Part shown: in pieces, positions 19,658 through 24,543 of the stretch
How positions within the stretch are numbered: position 1 is the stretch's first letter
Layout of the letters: the number at the start of each line of letters is the position of its first letter
Translations under genes and position numbers: made by a program
NCBI GenBank assembly: GCA_018398765.1
Contig: JAHBMJ010001932.1
Coordinates: 1-24,543, forward strand
Reading direction: 5' to 3'
DNA length: 24,543 nt
Origin: Chromera velia
Taxonomy: Eukaryota; Sar; Chromeraceae
The notes under the pieces: generated by a model
The model's input: only the letters and a program-made list of their open reading frames with translations
Told to the model about the DNA's origin: nothing
Databases searched by the model: none

Positions 19658-22600
19658 ATGGCGCAAAGAATCCCAGGTGGTTGCCGAGAGGGAGCTACAA
19701 ACAGTATTACAGCCAGAATTCCTCTCTTGACAGACAAGGCAGATTTTGTGACGTGGCTTCTACAGTTCTGGGGTCCCAGGACAGACGAACTCCGAGGCAC
19801 GGATGCCTGAAGTGGGAGTGCTCCCCAGAAGCAACGATAGACGGATGTCGTCCGACACTACTAGGCGGTAGTGGAAACAGACGTCTGGAAGTATATTGTC
19901 AACGACGTTCCCTTTTTGTGCAACAAGCTCAGGAATGAGTTGTTGAAGTTCGCTAGGGAAGTGAAGGACCCGGACCTCCGTCCAGAGGAAGACTGGTTAA
20001 AGTCTTACCTGAAGAGGGAAACAGCTTTCAAGCTCCTGTAGCAGAGGGTCTTCGACATCCGGAAGGTTTGCCGGGAAGTTGAGGGTAAGGATGGTATTCC
20101 TCCCGATAATATGAAGACAGCATGGAAGGCCGTACTGAGCCTCCTCCAACGTTTGGGGGCAGATAAGAGTGTGCTTGCAGACCTAAGTACGTTGTTGTCT
20201 GTCCCTTCAGGAGGGGCTAGGAACCTTCCAGCTGCCACGAGAGCGACAGTAAAAGTGAAAAAGGAGGAAACGGGGGGTGGTTTGGGTGTGTACCCTTCTG
20301 AGACTTCATTTTCCTCTGCAGTGCAGATGCTCGGTCCGTACCCCATGCTCTCACCCCCTCTAGTCCTGGAGAGGGGGGGAGTAGCTGGAGCGCAAAGGCC
20401 CAGTGGGAGTAGGGGGGTACAAGCCTATACCGAGCAGGAACTCGCAAAGATTGAGCAGTTAGAAAAGGAAGTGGCTGGCCCGTGCTCTACTGGACGACCT
20501 GGAGACTCTCAACTTCACTCAGGTCGGCCAGAAGAAGAAGAGAACGTGAGTCAGCTCACGGGAGCAGCTCTGGAAGAGGCTATAAAAAAGTTTCTTACCA
20601 AACAGAAGGATGCCAAACAGAGGAAGAAGGAGATGAAAAGAAAGAGGAAGCAGGTGGAGCAGATAGATATGGAGATTGCGACTAAGCAGGGCGAGATTGC
20701 GAGCCTGCAGGATCGTATTAATCGGAAGAAAGGGTTAAGGGGTGCTGCGGGAGGAGCACCACCAGCCGGAAAACCAGTCGTGGGGGGTGTTGGGGCCTTC
20801 GAACTCCGATTGGGGGGTGCGAAGAGTGAGGAGGGGGAGTCGCGGCCGGTATCCTCTTCTGGAGTTACTGGCACGGGAGTGATCCAGGTGGCAGCTGTAC
20901 TTGCCATCCTGGGCATTGCGGGGATAAAACCGGGGGTCGTGGCAACTCGGGAGAGGCCCGACCCGAAGGAACCTAAGATCTGCATGAGCCTGGAGCAGAT
21001 CCTTCGAGGGGTCCCTCAAACCTATGTGGAGCTGAGAGACAGGATGGCCTATATTATCGCAGCCTACTTCTTGTCTCAGTGCCAGTTTGCCGAGAGCAGC
21101 GTCATCCTCCACATCAGGAGGAAGGCGGCGTCTGTGAGGCACTGGACGACCTACCAAGCACTCCTAGAGGACTTCATCAAGGATATGGAGCTCATGAATC
21201 AGGATGGGATGATTGATGAGGTCGGGGACAGGTTTGTCCTCAGGCTGATCACCGGGTATCTGCCTGATGACATTGGGCTGACTAAGTCTTGGAAGCTCGG
21301 CCCCAACTCTGTTGACTTCTCGAGCGTGGCATCACTCATTGTCAAGCTCCAGCAGGTCTTATGGATGAGATTGAGAGCGAATCTTTCAGGAGAGCCATGA
21401 AGAAGGGGAACGTGAATGGGCAGCTCACTCAGGGCATTCGCTTTGAAATGCAGCAGCTCACTGCAGCATTGACCGCAGGTGGGAATGCAGGTGATCGGAG
21501 GGGACACCAGATCGTTCCTGATTCATTTGTTGCCTTTACTGGACCTGGGGGGGTGCCTCCCAGGGGAAAGAGAAAGTCCCCACCTAAGGGGGGGAAAGGA
21601 GGCTCTGCAGCGTTAGGCAACCCTTCTGGGCAGGGTGGGGGGGGACCACCACCAGCGTAATAGGGAGGAGGAGCAGGGGGATCGCAAGGCGGCGGATCTC
21701 GGCAGAGACAGGGAGGAGGTCGAGGAGGCAGCCAGGCTGGCAGTCGAAGGGGGAGTAGTCCTGGTGGAAAAAGCTTAGGGGGCTCCTCATCCGGAGGAGG
21801 TGGGGGCGGTGGAGGGGGCGGTGGTGGACGTCCCATTGTGAACACCCCCGATATGCTTGACCATGACGTGGACAGAGACAGGTATAGGGACTATTTTGTC
21901 GATGGGGGTAGGCCCCCTGTTCAATTCTGTGGTAGTGACCTACCAGATTCTGCCACCCCTGGAAGCACGGGGACAAGGGCTGTAACAGTTCTGTTTGGAA
22001 CCTGGGATGGTGAACCTGGGCCCATGTAGGACAAACGATGGAGGCTGGCTGAAGGCGATACCGCATGCAGGAGGTACGGACACGCTGACGACCACTCAAA
22101 CCAAGGAGGCCCCTTGTCTTGTCCTCATCTGAGGATATCTCGGCGGTACGGTAGATGCCAACTTGTGGGGTACAAGATGGACTTGTGCCCCATTACCCTC
22201 TCCAATGCTGTGCTGCAGCTGTTGACTATGGCAGCGGCAGGTGGGCGTGGAGGCGGCCGTGGAGGCTTTAGAGGCAGAGGTCAGGGGGGTGGCGGCTTCT
22301 CCGGTGGCCGAGGGGGCAACGGCAGGTCTTGAGGGCGTCACGGTGGCGGCTACTCGGGGCCAGGTCCTAGTAGAACGGATCAGCTGTTCGGCAGGCAGTA
22401 AGGAGGCAACCAATGGAGCGCTAGCACCCCCTCGGTACAGCCAGTCTCATAAGTGCAGACTGGGGGGGTGTTGGCAGAATAAGCTCACGTTCGGGGAGTC
22501 ACGTTCGCAGACAGGTATAGGCTGAGACTTGAGGGGGGTCTCAGTACTGCCCCAAGTGGTTGGATAGAGACGGAGCGGGGAAATTCAGGACAGAGGATGC

Positions 22601-22672
22601 CTACAACGTCTTCTCAGTTTGGTATAAGGAAGCTGCCGATATTTTCAATCGGTCAGACAAAGGTTAGCACCT
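19658..22672 (+). pseudogene. Decayed gag-like retroelement gene with RGG-rich tails
   Basis: One frame runs from an ATG at 19658 to about 21358 but carries stops at 19808 (TGA), 19838, 19862 and 20039 (TAG). The longest clean stretch is 20111-21400. From about 21358 the protein-like signal moves to the -1 frame, which continues to about 22672 with stops at 21658-21663 (TAA TAG), 22027, 22330, 22399, 22450 and 22480. Visible parts are an N-terminal LLTDKADFVTWLLQFW segment, a lysine-rich coiled coil (about 20575-20740), an alpha-helical core (about 20985-21300), then glycine/arginine (RGG) tracts at about 21660-21830 and 22235-22330. This order (helical core, then basic Gly-rich RNA-binding tail) fits a gag or nucleocapsid protein. 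No protease, reverse transcriptase or integrase is seen downstream, and no LTR was identified. Assignment to a retroelement is inference. Confidence 0.55.
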
Positions 22673-23226
22673 AGGGACGGCCAGGTGACACAGCCTGAGG
22701 GACAGCCAGGTGGACGTATGTCAAAACAGGTCTGTGGTGTAAGCAGAATATGGGGCTAGAACTCTCAACGCTAACGATGTGCATTCAAAGTTCATAGACT
22801 ATAAGAGTTTGACCTAAAGAGGTTCGTACATTGTTCCTTCGATCAAGCTAGTCCAACGATCGTTAGCGATCGTTAGCTAATTCGAATACATGCAGATCGA
22901 TATCACTTTATTCAGTCCTGTGCCAAGCCACACTTATTGAAGTCCGCGCGCGCATCGCCACGGCGCCGCTAGCCTCGCAGCTCTGCCACTCCGCAGGCCT
23001 GTTGCGTACTCGCCGCTCGTAGCCGGCCTATACCTGCCCGCTGCTTCAAAACCGACGTTCACGCTCGGTTTCAGTGCCTGCATACATCCATAACTAATCG
23101 ACCTCGTGGCATTGATTGATAACATGCACCCGCATACTTCATTGAACCATAAATGAACAAAGCAAGTCGGAATGCAGAGTTCGACACCCACACTCCTAGG
23201 TGCATCCTGGTAACTTGGTAGTCAGC
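22673..23226. other. Non-coding interval
   Basis: It contains a short tandem gatcgttagc duplication at 22858-22877 and a GC-rich patch at about 22945-23035. I see no gene or structural RNA here. Confidence 0.5.
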
Positions 23227-23639
23227 CAGAAATAGGGGGGTGGTTACCAGGTTGGCCGGTAACCTGGCCGGCCGAGTCGCGGCGGCGCCGCGGGCCCGCG
23301 CCGCGGCCCGATCGACGTCCGTGCGGCCGCCGCGCGGCCTTGGCGCAATGGGGGCTGCTGTGACCGCGCCCGGCGCGTCAGGCATGCTTGCAATACCCGT
23401 GCGCGCCTGTATGCAGTCTCCTGTTGCAATTGAATGTGATCGTTCAGTGATGCAAAGGTCAGTCACTTTTTTATGTGGAAACATCGCGACCCTGTGTTGT
23501 TGAAACGTTGGTTTTGCTCTTGATTGAGCAGTTGTTCCCCAAAGAAGCAAACTTAGAAGTTTCAAGATGTTAAAAGGCAAACTGTTCACAGCTATCGCGT
23601 CGAGTTGCCTGTGCATGTGTTTCACGCGTGTTTTGTGCA

Positions 23640-23735
23640 TGTGTGTGTGCTTTCATGCCGCATGAATGTGTTTCATCGATTTTCATGCATATTATTCGCT
23701 TGTTGTGCGTGCATATGAGTTTCATGCGTGAAAGA
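23640..23735. repeat. TTTCATGC motif cluster
   Basis: The word tttcatgc or a close variant (tttcatcg, tttcatgcg, gcatgaatg) occurs about five times in under 100 bases, mixed with tgtgtg. It sits inside the putative foldback element. Confidence 0.45.
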
Positions 23736-23784
23736 AAAACAGTTTTAGGATTTAAAAGTTTCCGCGTCTTTCGAATGCAGCCAG

Positions 23785-23873
23785 ATTTTTTTTTAATTTT
23801 TTTTTTATAATTTTTTTTTCTATATTTTTTTTTAATTTTTTTTTCTAGATTTTTTTTTTTTTTTTTTTTTTAA
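23785..23873. repeat. T-rich low-complexity tract
   Basis: About 90 bases are nearly all T, broken by short taa, tataa, ctata and ctaga interruptions, ending in a T-run of more than 20. It could be the reverse complement of a reverse-transcribed poly-A tail, or simple slippage sequence. Confidence 0.8.
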
Positions 23874-23966
23874 TTATATGACCGGTAAACCGGTAACCTG
23901 GCCATTGTTAAAAAATTGGTCTAGCCCGGCCAGGTAACCGGTTACCCGGTAATTACCCGGCCATCA

Positions 23967-24132
23967 TGCAACTAGGCCCACACTGCCACCCTGCATCTAT
24001 GCATGATGCAAGATAAATTTGCTTTCTTCCTCAAATCACTTACCAGGGAATTTCATCTTCCCAAAACTCATGCACACGCATTCTACTCCATAAACCTCTT
24101 AGTTCTGCCCATATTGATTTCACCTCTCTACT
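23967..24132. other. Downstream flank of the gypsy polyprotein
   Basis: A short non-coding stretch after the polyprotein stop, where a polypurine tract and LTR start would be expected. I could not identify either with confidence. Confidence 0.4.
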
Positions 24133-24543
24133 TCATAATTGCCACCTACACCTGCCCGTTGCTTGTTTCTCTTTCTCCTGCTGTCTCTTCTTTTCTTTGA
24201 AGGCACGCAATGCCTCTTTTGCATGTGTCAGGTTGATAGCAGGCTCCCATGATGCATTCTCTTTACTTTCTCCTTCCCACCACACCAGGTAGTGCGCCTG
24301 TTTGTCTATCTTTCTGTGGTCAAGAATCTCTTTTACTTCATACTCAATCTCTTTTGATGCAGGCAACCAAACAGCAGGCAGAGGATCATCCTTCCTTCTC
24401 TCATACTTCTTCAGGTATGATACATTAATCACATTGTGACCCTTCATTCCTGCAGGGAATATGAGCTCATATGCATTGCTCCCCACCTTTCTCTCTACTT
24501 TGAATGGTCCATAAAATACAGGCTCAAGCTTCCCGCTTGGCTT
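24133..24543 (-). CDS. Ty3/gypsy (chromovirus) polyprotein, 3' end: integrase C-terminus and chromodomain
   Basis: This is a partial gene, open to the right edge of the window and ending in TGA at 24133-24135; 136 residues are visible. The first part (FYGPFKVERKVGSNAY, then NVSYLKKY) matches the GPF/Y region of Ty3/gypsy integrases. The second part is a chromodomain (YEVKEILDHRK, then YLVWWEGESKENASWEP and NL), with the aromatic residues and SWEP motif expected of chromatin-binding chromodomains. In chromoviruses this domain directs integration to marked chromatin. A basic tail follows. Reverse transcriptase, RNase H and the integrase core should lie beyond the window. The visible frame has no stop, so the element may be fairly young. 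Its 3' LTR should lie at lower coordinates but was not recognised. Confidence 0.85.
   Translation of the reverse strand, partial: KPSGKLEPVFYGPFKVERKVGSNAYELIFPAGMKGHNVINVSYLKKYERRKDDPLPAVWLPASKEIEYEVKEILDHRKIDKQAHYLVWWEGESKENASWEPAINLTHAKEALRAFKEKKRQQEKEKQATGRCRWQL

Larger units (their letters stand above)
23227..23966. mobile_element. Putative foldback element with GGTAACC-type inverted ends
   Basis: The left cluster (about 23230-23275) contains ggttacc, ccaggtt, ccggtaacctggccgg. The right cluster (about 23880-23966) contains the inverse, cccggccaggtaaccggttacc. The right end alone holds a perfect 15-bp hairpin: accggtaacctggcc (23889-23903) against ggccaggtaaccggt (23928-23942), with a 24-base loop. 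Between the ends lie a GC palindrome core (cgcgggcccgcg, about 23288-23299) and a T-rich tract. No transposase is encoded. It could be a MITE or foldback repeat, or two unrelated copies of one palindromic repeat. Confidence 0.45.

Noticed and set aside
21429-21845. Minus-strand proline-rich frame
   Set aside because: It is the complement of the glycine-rich RGG-encoding tract of the gag-like sequence.
23071-23640. Minus-strand frame of 189 codons
   Set aside because: It crosses the GC palindrome of the putative foldback element and has no domain or plausible gene context.
1-24543. CRISPR array, bacterial operon or prophage
   Set aside because: No regularly spaced direct repeats with spacers are seen; intron-split genes show the DNA is eukaryotic.

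Overview
The window is nuclear DNA from a unicellular eukaryote. Its genes are split by GT-AG introns, encode secreted or membrane-anchored products, and lie among repeats and retroelement remains. A chromerid or related alveolate alga (Chromera-like) fits best: an apicomplexan-style membrane-anchored subtilisin, a CCxC-ending cysteine domain and GCATGC-rich flanks. This assignment is inferred from content, not proven.

Layout. 1-4255 is repeat-rich and has no convincing gene: GC-rich hairpins (104-330), an AT array with a 10-bp period (501-615), a ~705-bp purine-rich tandem repeat (about 855-2445) and an inverted-repeat-bounded element (about 2690-3680). 4256-6179 (+) is a three-exon gene for an unrecognised cysteine-rich secreted protein. 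6180-7751 is non-coding. 7752-13929 (-) is a 12-exon gene. Every splice phase closes, giving a 1018-residue secreted protein: signal peptide, a domain resembling the pre-peptidase C-terminal (PPC) domain, then nine tandem copies of a six-cysteine module, one copy per exon. 14427-17593 (+) is a subtilisin-like protease with signal peptide, I9-like propeptide, intact catalytic residues, a cysteine-rich domain, an acidic linker and a transmembrane segment. Its last part needs either a frame change or a very short intron. 17594-19657 is AT-rich and non-coding. 19658-22672 (+) is a decayed gag-like retroelement gene with RGG-rich tails and many stops. 22673-24132 holds a possible foldback element (23227-23966) and a T-rich tract. 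24133-24543 (-) is the end of a Ty3/gypsy polyprotein: integrase C-terminus plus chromodomain.

How the genes may work together. The modular protein and the protease are head to head, about 500 bp apart, and share one intergenic region. PPC-like domains are best known as attachments of secreted proteases including subtilases. The pair may therefore be co-expressed secretory-pathway partners (protease with adhesin, substrate or cofactor). This is inference, but it is the most interesting feature of the window.
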